From JANXXV01 sp038200305 (lineage in GTDB: Bacteria; Acidobacteriota; Terriglobia; Bryobacterales; Bryobacteraceae): 34,062 bases of DNA. A model generated the notes under the pieces. It was not told where the DNA came from. It did no database searches and saw only the letters and a program-made list of their open reading frames with translations. Location of the stretch: positions 1 to 34,062 of the forward strand of contig JBBPYD010000018.1 of assembly GCA_038200305.1 (NCBI GenBank), read 5' to 3'. Made by a program: the position numbers and the translations under genes. This document shows, piece by piece, positions 15,133-23,121 of this stretch (positions are counted from its first letter, which is position 1; each line of letters starts with the position of its first letter).

Positions 15133-16323
15133 ATGTCTTCGCCAACCGACGAGTTTTACCGTATCAGCAAGCTTCCTCCCTATGTATTTGCCGTGGTTAA
15201 TGAGATGAAGGCACGTCTGCGCGCAGACCGGCATGATGTGGTCGACCTGGGCATGGGAAACCCGGACGGCCCCACTCCCAAGGCGATTGTAAACAAGGCA
15301 ATTGAAGCTCTCCGAAACTCGCGCAATCACCGCTATTCGGTATCGAAAGGCATCCCGCATCTGAGGGATGAGATCGTGAAGCGGTACAAGAAGAATTATG
15401 ACGTCGATCTGGACCCGTCCACTGAGGCCATTGTCACCATCGGCGCCAAGGACGCGCTGGCTCACCTGCTATTCGCGGTGATTGGGCCGGGTGATGCCGT
15501 GGTCTCACCGAATCCCGCCTATCCGATCCATCAGTACGGTGTCGTAATGGCCGAAGGCCATGCGTGTATGCTTCCCATGCCGGATGCGAACACGTTTCTC
15601 AGCGGCCTGGAAGATCTGTATCGCAAGAGCACCCGCAAACCCAAGCTCATTCTGATCTCCTTTCCGCACAACCCTACGACGGTCTGCGTCGATATGGATT
15701 TCATGAAAGAGATCGTCCAGCTGGCCGCGCATCACGGGTCTATGGTCCTTCACGATTTCGCCTATGCCGACCTGTGCTTTGACGGCTATCGCGCGCCGAG
15801 CATCCTTCAGGTGCCGGGTGCAAAAGACGTCGCCGTGGAGATCTTCTCCATGTCGAAGAGTTACAACATGGCGGGGTGGCGCATCGGGTTCTGCCTGGGT
15901 AACAAGAAGATGATTGCCGCGCTGGCCCGCATCAAAAGCTATCTGGATTACGGAGTATTCCAGCCGTTGCAGATCGCCGCGATTATCGGTCTTCGGGAAT
16001 GCGAAGACGATACGAAGAAGATCTGCACCCTGTATCAGAAGCGCCGGGATCTGATTGTATCCGGACTGAACAAAGCCGGATGGCCTGTGGAATCTCCGAA
16101 AGGCTCGATGTTCGTCTGGGCTCCGATTCCGGAGAAGTTCCGCTCACTCGGATCGTTGGAATTTTCGAAGCTTTTGCTTGAGAAGGCGCTGGTGGCGGTT
16201 TCACCCGGCATCGGCTTTGGACCGATGGGTGAGGGGCATGTCCGGTTCGCCCTGATTGAGAACGACCACCGGACTCGTCAGGCCATTCGATCCATCAAGC
16301 ACTTTTTGAGCGCCACTGAATAG
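15133..16323 (+). CDS. alaC: glutamate-pyruvate aminotransferase, AlaC type
   Basis: A fold-type I PLP aminotransferase of 396 residues from this start. The sequence follows E. coli AlaC closely: FYRISKLPPYVFAVVNEMK, MGNPDGPTPKAIV, VTIGAKDALAHLLFAV, FPHNPTT, HDFAYADLCFDGYRAPS and SMSKSYNMAGWRIGF, with K242 as the PLP-binding lysine, and a C-terminal HVRFALIEN with the carboxylate-binding Arg. It should convert pyruvate and glutamate to alanine and 2-oxoglutarate. The reading frame is open further upstream, but the 15133 start is preferred because the earlier ATG at 15124 lies inside the promoter box. The gene ends inside the 3' end of the opposing MFS gene (29-nt overlap). Confidence 0.93.
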   Translation: MSSPTDEFYRISKLPPYVFAVVNEMKARLRADRHDVVDLGMGNPDGPTPKAIVNKAIEALRNSRNHRYSVSKGIPHLRDEIVKRYKKNYDVDLDPSTEAIVTIGAKDALAHLLFAVIGPGDAVVSPNPAYPIHQYGVVMAEGHACMLPMPDANTFLSGLEDLYRKSTRKPKLILISFPHNPTTVCVDMDFMKEIVQLAAHHGSMVLHDFAYADLCFDGYRAPSILQVPGAKDVAVEIFSMSKSYNMAGWRIGFCLGNKKMIAALARIKSYLDYGVFQPLQIAAIIGLRECEDDTKKICTLYQKRRDLIVSGLNKAGWPVESPKGSMFVWAPIPEKFRSLGSLEFSKLLLEKALVAVSPGIGFGPMGEGHVRFALIENDHRTRQAIRSIKHFLSATE

Positions 16324-17539
16324 GCCGCACCGGGCCGACAATAAAGACGAAGCAGGCCGCGCCGATGATCGACATAATGGACGCGGCCACAAACGCCAGG
16401 AAAAACTGTCCGGTCCGATCTACTACCACTCCGGTGAGGAAGGGCGCGACCACCCCGGCCATATTGCCGATCCCGTTCTGCATACCGGTCCATTTTCCCG
16501 CCGCAACGGGGCCGGCGAGAGTTTGCGTGATGGCCCACAGGTTCGAGCTATAGAAGCCGAAGCACAGGCTGGCGACCATCAGAATCCCCATGGCGGTGTT
16601 GTTATCTTTAACCAGCACCGCGGGCAGCATAATGTTTACCAAAATGAGGCCGCCTACAACGAAGAGCTTTCGTATGCGCGTTGGCGAGCCTCCTTTCGCG
16701 ATCCAGTTATCGGAGAGATAACCGCCGATCACCGCCGTGGTGGCGATTCCGAAGAACGGTAGAGAGCCGACGAACGCCATCATCTCCATGGAGAAGTGAC
16801 GCTCGCGCACCAAATAGTACGGAAGCCAGGTCAGCAGGAAATACCAGACGTAGTTACCGCAGAACAGGCCGATGAAGGTGCCCCAGGCGTCGCGCTTCGA
16901 AAGGATTTCACCGAAGCTGGGTGCGCCCACTTTCTTGACCAGATCCGCTGCCTTATCGCGGGGTCCCCAAATGAACCACGGGACGATCCAGATCAGGCTG
17001 CCGAAGCCGAGCCCAATGAACAGGTATCGCCACCCGTAGCTTGCGACCAGCAAACCACCGACCAGATTTCCAATAGCAGGTCCACACTTTGACCCGGCAT
17101 CCACCCAGGAGTTCGCGATACCGCGATGACGTTCTGTAAAGTTACCGGCGATGATCTTGGAGTACGACGGATAGGAAACCGATTCCCCAATGCCAAGCAG
17201 CAGCCGCAACACGAACAACGATACGAAGCCACCCACCAAGCCGGTGGCCGCCGTGGCCGCGGACCATAGCAGGAAACCGATGCCGTAGACCCATTTCACA
17301 TCGTACTTGTCAACCAGCCAACCGCCCAGAATCTGGCAAAGAGCGTAGGTCCAGAAGAATGCGGACAGCAACGCGCCCATCTGCGTCGCGGTTAGCTTCA
17401 TCTCTGAAATAAGCTGTGGCGCGGCGACGGACAGATTGCCGCGGTCGATGTAGTTGATACACACCGAGAAGACCAGCAGCCAGAGCACACGCCATTGTGC
17501 GGCTTGGAGAGGGTTAGGAGCTGCGGCTGTGGGAGACAT
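16295..17539 (-). CDS. MFS transporter, anion:cation symporter (ACS) family
   Basis: A 414-residue protein with about 12 transmembrane helices. The first helix carries CINYIDRGNLSVAAPQL, characteristic of the ACS family of sugar-acid and organic-anion/proton symporters (GudP, ExuT, tartrate permease). GESVSYPSYSKIIAGNF and RGIANSWVDAGSKCGPAIG in the cytoplasmic loop and fifth helix region also fit. Substrate is probably a hexuronate, galactonate/glucarate or similar carboxylate, and the sequence alone does not decide. The last ~10 codons overlap the 3' end of alaC on the other strand, with no room for a terminator between them. It is divergent from the GNAT gene. Confidence 0.9.
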   Translation of the reverse strand: MSPTAAAPNPLQAAQWRVLWLLVFSVCINYIDRGNLSVAAPQLISEMKLTATQMGALLSAFFWTYALCQILGGWLVDKYDVKWVYGIGFLLWSAATAATGLVGGFVSLFVLRLLLGIGESVSYPSYSKIIAGNFTERHRGIANSWVDAGSKCGPAIGNLVGGLLVASYGWRYLFIGLGFGSLIWIVPWFIWGPRDKAADLVKKVGAPSFGEILSKRDAWGTFIGLFCGNYVWYFLLTWLPYYLVRERHFSMEMMAFVGSLPFFGIATTAVIGGYLSDNWIAKGGSPTRIRKLFVVGGLILVNIMLPAVLVKDNNTAMGILMVASLCFGFYSSNLWAITQTLAGPVAAGKWTGMQNGIGNMAGVVAPFLTGVVVDRTGQFFLAFVAASIMSIIGAACFVFIVGPVRPIQWRSKSA

Positions 17540-17549
17540 CGGTTCTGAT

Positions 17550-17558
17550 TTTATATCA
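17550..17558 (-). promoter_or_regulatory. extended -10 box of the MFS gene
   Basis: TGATATAAA on the minus strand is an extended -10 (TG-n-TATAAA). It ends 10 nt before the MFS ATG at 17539, predicting a leader of only about 3-4 nt. It lies just upstream of the opposite-facing promoter of the GNAT gene. Confidence 0.45.
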
Positions 17559-17562
17559 CTGC

Positions 17563-17571
17563 TGTTATGAT
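17563..17571 (+). promoter_or_regulatory. extended -10 box of the GNAT gene, leaderless layout
   Basis: TGTTATGAT is an extended -10 (TG-n-TATGAT) that ends 6 nt before the ATG at 17578. The expected transcription start therefore falls on or next to the A of the start codon. No Shine-Dalgarno is present. TTCTGA at 17543 is a weak -35 at 17-nt spacing. Confidence 0.5.
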
Positions 17572-17577
17572 GCGCGT

Positions 17578-18543
17578 ATGGCGGCAGTGTTGAACATCAG
17601 CGCTCCGAAAATTGTAGAGCTTCGGGAGCTGCGGGAACACGATCTGAACCCGCTGCTGGAAGAGGAGAGCCTTGCGTGGCGATCCATCTTCAGTTGGGAT
17701 TCCAGTGCGTCGGCGGACCTGGTGCGCCGTTTCGTGAAGGTTCAAGCGCTCAGTGGCTATGCCCTTGTGCAGAGCGGCCGAGTGATCGGGTACTCGTATT
17801 ACGTCTGCGAGGAACGCAAGGCGCTGATCGGGGATCTTTTCCTGACGCGCGAGTTCGCCTCGGTGGAAAACGAAGATCTGCTGCTGGGCGCAGTGCTACA
17901 AGCTTTGCTGAATACGCCGTACATGCAGCGGGTGGAAGCACAGTTGTTGTTGATGCATGGACCGTTTGAGCGGTCAATGCCGTTCTCGCGCTACCTGCGG
18001 GTACACCCGCGCAATTTCATGGTTGTGGATTTGGCGGACGCCCCGGCGCTGGCGGAGGGCAAGGCAGCGCAGACGCACACCTTTTCGCAATGGCACGAGT
18101 CCCAGCAAGATGAAGCGGCAAAGCTGATCGCGAGAGCCTACGAAGGCCACGTAGACAGCACCATCAACGATCAGTACCGTTCGGTTTCGGGGGCCAAGCG
18201 TTTCCTGCAGAACATTGTGCAATACCCTGGGTGCGGAAGCTTCTTCGGGCCGGCCTCGTATGCGGCTGAAAACAGCCGCGGCGATCTGACGGGCATTTCG
18301 CTGGCAAGCTTGGTGGCTGCAGAGGCGGGGCACATCACGCAGATCTGCGTGTCGCCTGAGGAGCGGAAGACCGGTGTTGGCTATGAGCTGATGCGGCGGT
18401 CCCTGCAGTCGCTCGCGCAGCACGGGTGCGATAAGACCAGTTTGACCGTGACGTCTTCGAACCTGGAAGCAATTCAGCTCTATCAACGGATGGGGTTCCG
18501 GTCGATGCGGAGGTTTGCGGCCTATGTTTGGGAAGGCTTCTGA
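17578..18543 (+). CDS. GNAT-family N-acetyltransferase
   Basis: The 321-residue protein has a clear C-terminal GNAT domain: ITQICVSPEERKTGVGYELM with the acetyl-CoA pyrophosphate loop RKTGVG at 263-268, then LTVTSSNLEAIQLYQRMGF. The N-terminal ~150 residues look like a second, degenerate GNAT-like module (GYALVQSGRVIGYSYYV; EERKALIGDLFL) without a clean CoA loop. It probably acetylates a small molecule or protein amine; the substrate cannot be read from the sequence. The gene ends 1 nt from the stop of the opposing phospholipase-like gene. Confidence 0.87.
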   Translation: MAAVLNISAPKIVELRELREHDLNPLLEEESLAWRSIFSWDSSASADLVRRFVKVQALSGYALVQSGRVIGYSYYVCEERKALIGDLFLTREFASVENEDLLLGAVLQALLNTPYMQRVEAQLLLMHGPFERSMPFSRYLRVHPRNFMVVDLADAPALAEGKAAQTHTFSQWHESQQDEAAKLIARAYEGHVDSTINDQYRSVSGAKRFLQNIVQYPGCGSFFGPASYAAENSRGDLTGISLASLVAAEAGHITQICVSPEERKTGVGYELMRRSLQSLAQHGCDKTSLTVTSSNLEAIQLYQRMGFRSMRRFAAYVWEGF

Positions 18544-18544
18544 A

Positions 18545-19765
18545 CTACTCCCGCAGCTTCACGAGTTGGACGCGCGCTTTCTCAGATGTAATTGTCTCCG
18601 CGCGATCGTAAAATTTCAGGATGCTGCTCCGAAGGATGGGCGTAATCTCGCGTTTTCCGTCGGCAAGCTTCTCCAATAAATGTTCGTATGCACGGTCGGC
18701 CAACCTGTACCTGCCCCGTTTGGTCATGTCGCCGGTGTCCAGATTCCGATCCGGCAGTTCCATCCGTGCCGCGGTGCTTCGGGCTAATAGCTCGCGGTAG
18801 CGGGTGATCGTATCGTTGAAGGCAGTCATGAAGAGCTTCTCCGATTGAGGGTCCGGCATGCGGTAGGAAAGTGCCTTGAAGGGGCCCACCTTAGGAATGA
18901 TACGAAACAGAAATGCGAGGAAACGGGCGCCGGCGCCTGGGCGTTCGTAATCGCGGCCCCACTCTTTCTCGTAATTGGAGCGGGACAGATTGTAATAGAA
19001 CTTTCGCTTCGTGATCCCCGGTTGCGATTTTTGGATCTCATCGCGCTTCTCATGCCACGCCACTCTCGTCATCTCGGGAAGGATGGAACTCACGGTTTTG
19101 CGGTAGGTGCCCAGCGCAAGATCGACACTCGTGAAAATATCCTTCAACTCCAGCGAGTAGGTGTCCAGAAAAGCACGCTCAAGCACCGGTTTTGCCACCT
19201 GGAAGCCGATGAAGTCGTGATAGGCTTTCGAGGCATAACGGCCGTACGCGACTTCCAGCACATCGAATCCGAATTCCGTTTTCAGGTGCGCCGCCGGGTC
19301 ATCCTCATAGGTAACTACTTTTCCATATTTGATCTTCAACTTCGGATACAGCGCTGGCACAATCAGATTGATAGCCTCCGGATGGCCAACGGTGTCCGCA
19401 GAGTAATGCGCCAAACTGCCCAGTGCAAACGCGTATTCATCAAGCGTTTCGGAATCGCGGAGCAGAGCAGTCACAAAATCGCCGCTGCGGACATAATGGG
19501 TTAGATCGCTGAACAACTTACTGCCAAAAGGAAAATAGCCCATATCCTGTATGATGGCGCCCCCGTAGGCGTAAGCATGGGCTTCCAGCAGTTGGTCCGG
19601 CGTCACTGCGGGGAATCGCTTCTTTAACCGCGGGACAATGCTGTCGTTCCAAAGGGAATCGACAATGGCTTCGTGCGTCAGCACGGAATAGGCGCGCAGA
19701 TTTGGAGTGAGCAGAAAGATCGCGGCCAACCACCAGGGTACTCTCACCATGCGCAGAAAGGCCAT
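18545..19765 (-). CDS. exported zinc-dependent phospholipase C-like protein
   Basis: A 406-residue protein with an N-terminal signal/hydrophobic segment (VPWWLAAIFLLTPNLRAYS), then a domain resembling the zinc-dependent phospholipase C / S1-P1 nuclease fold (PF00882 type). H31 in the SVLTHEAIVDSLW motif follows the signal. Further metal-ligand candidates are QDMGYFPFGSK, LTHYVRSGDF and the LAHYSADTVGHPEAIN segment. The ~150-residue C-terminal extension has no recognisable domain. It would act outside the cytoplasm on phospholipids or phosphodiesters. M6 is an alternative start. The closely facing GNAT 3' end leaves no space for a shared terminator. Confidence 0.8.
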   Translation of the reverse strand: MAFLRMVRVPWWLAAIFLLTPNLRAYSVLTHEAIVDSLWNDSIVPRLKKRFPAVTPDQLLEAHAYAYGGAIIQDMGYFPFGSKLFSDLTHYVRSGDFVTALLRDSETLDEYAFALGSLAHYSADTVGHPEAINLIVPALYPKLKIKYGKVVTYEDDPAAHLKTEFGFDVLEVAYGRYASKAYHDFIGFQVAKPVLERAFLDTYSLELKDIFTSVDLALGTYRKTVSSILPEMTRVAWHEKRDEIQKSQPGITKRKFYYNLSRSNYEKEWGRDYERPGAGARFLAFLFRIIPKVGPFKALSYRMPDPQSEKLFMTAFNDTITRYRELLARSTAARMELPDRNLDTGDMTKRGRYRLADRAYEHLLEKLADGKREITPILRSSILKFYDRAETITSEKARVQLVKLRE

Positions 19766-19831
19766 CGATGTTACAACTATGTTACTACGTCTCGCATACC
19801 GGCCTGAGTAAGTCAGACCGGAACCCGAGTC

Positions 19832-19984
19832 TTACGTGCGCAGCTCCCCCACCGGTGCATCGGAATCAATCTCCCGGACCACCGCGCGCAGGACCGCCGC
19901 TGCCAGCGGGTCCATTGCGGTTCTCGCCAACACCGAAAGCTTGGTCCGGCTGCGAAACCAGTAACTTTGCCGCTGGCGCCGCCA
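19832..19984 (-). pseudogene. remnant of an ADOP/MacB-type permease
   Basis: About 50 codons on the minus strand read like the end of the periplasmic domain of acidobacterial orphan permeases: LSVLARTAMDPLAAAVLRAV followed by VREIDSDAPVGELRT (family pattern: RTxxDPL, then R-x-x-V-x-x-IDxDxPV-x-x-x-RT). A TAA stops the frame exactly there and the rest of the permease is absent. It follows repeat copy A just as the intact permease follows copy B, suggesting a tandem duplicate that was mostly deleted. The match is from memory of the family, so moderate confidence. Confidence 0.45.
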
Positions 19985-20024
19985 TAGTGATTGATCGCGG
20001 CCGGTGCTTCTGGATTGGTGCATC

Positions 20025-20127
20025 TCCGCGCTTGTTTCTCGCCAATGCCAATCGCGGGTATGCACCCAACCGGTGGTTCGTGATTGCCGGAGAGTTCAGT
20101 TTCCGGTTCTGATCCCACTGATACATC
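20025..20127 (-). repeat. direct repeat copy A (downstream of intact permease)
   Basis: Two blocks match copy B: 20025-20065 (38 of 41 identical to 22596-22636) and 20106-20127 (20 of 22 identical to 22643-22664). In copy A 40 nt separate the blocks; in copy B only 6 nt do. It lies between the intact permease stop and the permease remnant. With the remnant feature it accounts for most of the 19766-20144 gap, which has no intact gene. Confidence 0.8.
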
Positions 20128-20144
20128 GAGACTGACCAACTGAG

Positions 20145-22559
20145 CTAATTGGAGCGCAAAGTCACCGATGGGTCGATAGTTGCGGCATTTCGAGCCGGCG
20201 CAAATGCAACCGCCATCCCAATCAATCCTAAGACGGCTGAGGCGCCTATCCAACTGACAGCATCCCAGCCGGCCGGGGAACGATCCAAAATGATGATGTG
20301 CCCCAGGGCGGCCGAGATCGGTGCGGTCAGAAGCTCACTGAGCAGTATTGCCAGCGCCGCCCACCGAACCGATTCAAATGCCAATGAAAATTGTGATGCA
20401 CCGAGAGCCGAGCGGATACCCAGCTCGCGTGTCATCTCAAGAAACGTCGCGGACAGAGTGGACGCTAAACCAAAGACGACAACAATAACCGCAATGCCGC
20501 CAAAAATGTTGAGCAGCCAAACCAAAAGCCGCCGGCTCACCAAAGACCTCTCCACCTGATCCAACAAGGGGCGCAGGCTGACTCGTTGCACTTCCGGATC
20601 GACTCGCCAGATCGCCTCCTGTACTTCTTTCTGCTGCGCAGCAGCCGGCAGACTGGATCGAAGGAAGTATTGGAACCCTTCAAACGCCATCTGGTCTGAG
20701 CTGATCACTATCTGCGGTTCGGTCTCGACGGCGAGGTCGCGGTTTAAGGTGTTACCAATCACCCCGACGATCTGATGTTCCGCGTAGGGCTTGGCAGCGA
20801 AGCCGTTGTGAAAGGAAAAGCGCAGGTGGTGCGCCAAAGGATCACGGTCCCCTGAAAGGTACCGGTCAACGAACGCCTGATTTACCAGGGCCACCCTCGG
20901 CGAATTCCAGCGGTCGGCCGCAGTGAACAGGCGGCCATGGAGGCAAGGAATACCCAATAAGGGCAGCAATTCGGGACTGGCGACCCCAATTCTGGTCATT
21001 AGCTGCTGTTCCGGGGGTGCGTTTTCACCATCAATGAGAAAGCGAGTGCGGCTCCCGCTCACCGGCAGTGAGACACCGCCTGCTGAGTCGATCACTCCAG
21101 GCAGGTGCTTCAACTCCGCGATTGCCTGTTGGTGGAATCGGATTATTTTCTCGTCGGTGTTGTATTTTGCTTCTGAGATACCGATGCCCGACACAAGGAC
21201 CTGTTCGGTTCGGAAACCCCTATCCGTCAGAAGCAGCGTTTGGACGTTTCGGCCGGCCATGATTCCGGCGTACGCGAGCGTACCGGTAATAGTCAACTGC
21301 GCGGCTGCCAGAGCCACGCGCAGCCGCCTCGACGAACGGCCCGTCGCAGTGCGTCCGCCAGCGTGCAACTGCTGCATAGCCCCACCGTGAATAGTCAGCA
21401 GTGGCAAAATTCCACTTACAATACTGGTAATGAGCGTAATGAGGACTAGTGAAACGGCTGTTGGCGCGTCCAGGTTTGCTTTTTGCCAAAGTTCGAATCG
21501 TGCGAGCTCCGGGTCGAACAATGATGACGCGCGTAAGGCGCCCAAGAACAACACGACTCCCACAAGGCCCATTGCGGAGGCAGCGCCGCCGAGCAGCAGT
21601 ACTTGCGCAGTTTGTTCCGCTAATATCCGCCATTTCGAGGCGCCGAGGCAAAGCTGAATCGAGACCCTGCGTTGTTGCCGCAGCCATTGGGCAAGCCAGA
21701 TTCCACTGGCATTCGCCATCGCAACAAGTAGCAGGAGTAACGCTGCGATCATCAGCCAATGCAAAAGAAGTAATCGGCCTCCGAGCAGAAACGAGCTAAT
21801 ACTGGTAGCCGCGAATCGGACGTCATGGTTCGCCGCAGGAAACTGTGATGCAAGGGCGGCCGTCCGCACGGCCAGTTCGGACTGGAAGCGCTCTATCCGA
21901 ATACCCGGTTTGAGCATTGCGATCGCCCCAAGTCCTCCGCCACCTCGGGAATTCCAATAATCGGCGCGGTTCAGCGGAATGTAAATATCGGTGCTCTTTC
22001 CTTGATGCGGGAAGTCGAAGGACTTCTGTAGCACCCCGCCCACCCGGTACGGAACGGCGTTGAGCCAAACAATCTTATTTGCAGGGTTGGCTTCGCCTCC
22101 CAGGAAACGGAGCCATGCCGCATGTGAAAACCAGACCCAGGCTTGATTTCCAACGTGCTCATGCTCCGGAGCGAGTGGTTCGCCAAGAGCCACATTAGCC
22201 CCAAGAACCTTGAAGAATTCACTGGTGACCTGCTGAGAGAGCACCACTTCAACATGGCCATGGATTTCAGTTTGAAGTCCCCATGTCCGCGGCAAGAACC
22301 CGGCGATGAGATCAACGGAACCGCCACGTAGATCCTCTACGGCCATCCAACTCAAGCCGCCTCGTTCCCCACTTTGCCTTATGGTCTCGATGGCCACAAG
22401 CCGGTCAGCTTTGGGGAATGGCAAGGCTCCATTGAGCAATGGGTATGCGATGGCAATCCAAGTTCCACCCACGGTCACGGCTACCCCGATTACAGTAATG
22501 AACGCGATGGACGTCCGCCAGTCCCGAATTCGCTGCCGCGCGGCAATGCCGAAATTCAT
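20145..22559 (-). CDS. orphan ABC-type permease, MacB/FtsX (ADOP) family
   Basis: An 804-residue membrane protein from the ATG at 22559. The 32 extra codons of the longer open frame are the upstream repeat read through and are not counted. Layout: one N-terminal helix (about 11-32), a large MacB_PCD periplasmic domain with SWMAVEDLRGGS and YRVGGVLQKSFDFP, three helices (FtsX domain) near 260-400, a second periplasmic domain, and three C-terminal helices (FtsX) with FGLASTLSATFLEMTRELGIRSALGAS. This duplicated permease layout with no ATPase next to it is the acidobacterial ADOP type. Likely role is mechanotransmission or export as in MacB; partner and substrate unknown. An extended -10 ends 6 nt before the ATG. 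Confidence 0.9.
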   Translation of the reverse strand: MNFGIAARQRIRDWRTSIAFITVIGVAVTVGGTWIAIAYPLLNGALPFPKADRLVAIETIRQSGERGGLSWMAVEDLRGGSVDLIAGFLPRTWGLQTEIHGHVEVVLSQQVTSEFFKVLGANVALGEPLAPEHEHVGNQAWVWFSHAAWLRFLGGEANPANKIVWLNAVPYRVGGVLQKSFDFPHQGKSTDIYIPLNRADYWNSRGGGGLGAIAMLKPGIRIERFQSELAVRTAALASQFPAANHDVRFAATSISSFLLGGRLLLLHWLMIAALLLLLVAMANASGIWLAQWLRQQRRVSIQLCLGASKWRILAEQTAQVLLLGGAASAMGLVGVVLFLGALRASSLFDPELARFELWQKANLDAPTAVSLVLITLITSIVSGILPLLTIHGGAMQQLHAGGRTATGRSSRRLRVALAAAQLTITGTLAYAGIMAGRNVQTLLLTDRGFRTEQVLVSGIGISEAKYNTDEKIIRFHQQAIAELKHLPGVIDSAGGVSLPVSGSRTRFLIDGENAPPEQQLMTRIGVASPELLPLLGIPCLHGRLFTAADRWNSPRVALVNQAFVDRYLSGDRDPLAHHLRFSFHNGFAAKPYAEHQIVGVIGNTLNRDLAVETEPQIVISSDQMAFEGFQYFLRSSLPAAAQQKEVQEAIWRVDPEVQRVSLRPLLDQVERSLVSRRLLVWLLNIFGGIAVIVVVFGLASTLSATFLEMTRELGIRSALGASQFSLAFESVRWAALAILLSELLTAPISAALGHIIILDRSPAGWDAVSWIGASAVLGLIGMAVAFAPARNAATIDPSVTLRSN

Positions 22560-22565
22560 TTGTTG

Positions 22566-22574
22566 AATATAGCA
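22566..22574 (-). promoter_or_regulatory. extended -10 box of the permease, leaderless layout
   Basis: TGCTATATT on the minus strand is an extended -10 (TG-n-TATATT) ending 6 nt before the ATG at 22559. No Shine-Dalgarno is present. It supports the shorter start and predicts a leaderless transcript. Repeat copy B lies directly upstream. Confidence 0.5.
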
Positions 22575-22595
22575 ACCATGACTCAGGAATGCTTG

Positions 22596-22664
22596 TCCGC
22601 GCGTGTTTCTCGCCAACGCCAATCGTGGGTATGCACACGGCCGTTCTGATTCCACCGATACATC
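22596..22664 (-). repeat. direct repeat copy B (upstream of intact permease)
   Basis: The partner of copy A, with matching blocks at 22596-22636 and 22643-22664. It sits between the divergent promoters of the permease and the small ABM-fold gene. Its placement ahead of the permease start, mirrored by copy A ahead of the permease remnant, suggests that it travelled with the permease 5' region during duplication. Confidence 0.8.
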
Positions 22665-22677
22665 AGGATCGATTCGA

Positions 22678-22683
22678 TATACT
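22678..22683 (+). promoter_or_regulatory. candidate -10 box of the ABM-fold gene
   Basis: TATACT lies about 43 nt before the ATG at 22726 and would give a normal leader with a ribosome site. No clear -35. Confidence 0.3.
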
Positions 22684-22725
22684 TCTTATCGGAACAGTTG
22701 AACCAACCACCCATTAGGAGAAGAG

Positions 22726-23121
22726 ATGAATCGCAGAAATTACCTGAAAACGATGCTGGCCGGCGCGGGCGCAGGTGCAATCCCCGCCCAGGCGGCCAGC
22801 CCCGAGCAGAAAATCGAATTGCACGTGGACCTGTCCGTGGATCCGGCAAAGGAAAAAGAGATGCTGCACATCTTTCGCACGTCCTTTCGTCCCGCAGCCA
22901 GCAAACAGCCTGGGTTTATCGACGTAAAGATGCTCAAGCTCCAGTCGGCCATGCAAGGGGCCGCACCGGCCGGATCGAATTACCGGTTTGTCTTGGTCTT
23001 CGCCAGCGAAGAACAGCGCAAACAGTGGGTCGCCACGCCAACTCATCAGAAACTCTGGCCCACCATTGAGAACACGCTCAAGTCGAAGAACTACACCGTT
23101 CTGCTGTACGACATCACTTAG
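22726..23121 (+). CDS. exported antibiotic-biosynthesis-monooxygenase (ABM)-fold protein
   Basis: The 131-residue protein begins with a Tat-like signal (NRRNYLKTMLAGAGAGAIPA). The mature part has the beta-alpha-beta dimeric barrel pattern of the ABM family (IELHVDLSVDPAKEKEMLHI; QPGFIDVKMLKL; FVLVFASEEQRKQWVATPTH). Members include heme-degrading and quinone-oxidising monooxygenases, and many act as small stress proteins. Export is unusual for the family. The ribosome site GGAGAAGAG immediately before the ATG is strong. The last 8 nt overlap the convergent bicupin gene. Confidence 0.78.
   Translation: MNRRNYLKTMLAGAGAGAIPAQAASPEQKIELHVDLSVDPAKEKEMLHIFRTSFRPAASKQPGFIDVKMLKLQSAMQGAAPAGSNYRFVLVFASEEQRKQWVATPTHQKLWPTIENTLKSKNYTVLLYDIT

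Noticed and set aside
19813..20253. Minus-strand open frame (146 codons) across the permease 3' end
   Set aside because: Most of it is out of frame with the permease and reads through repeat copy A with no domain pattern. Only the short permease-like fragment in another frame was kept.
22560..22655. 32-codon N-terminal extension of the orphan permease
   Set aside because: It is a read-through of repeat copy B and the promoter box. The ATG at 22559 starts at the usual family N-terminus.
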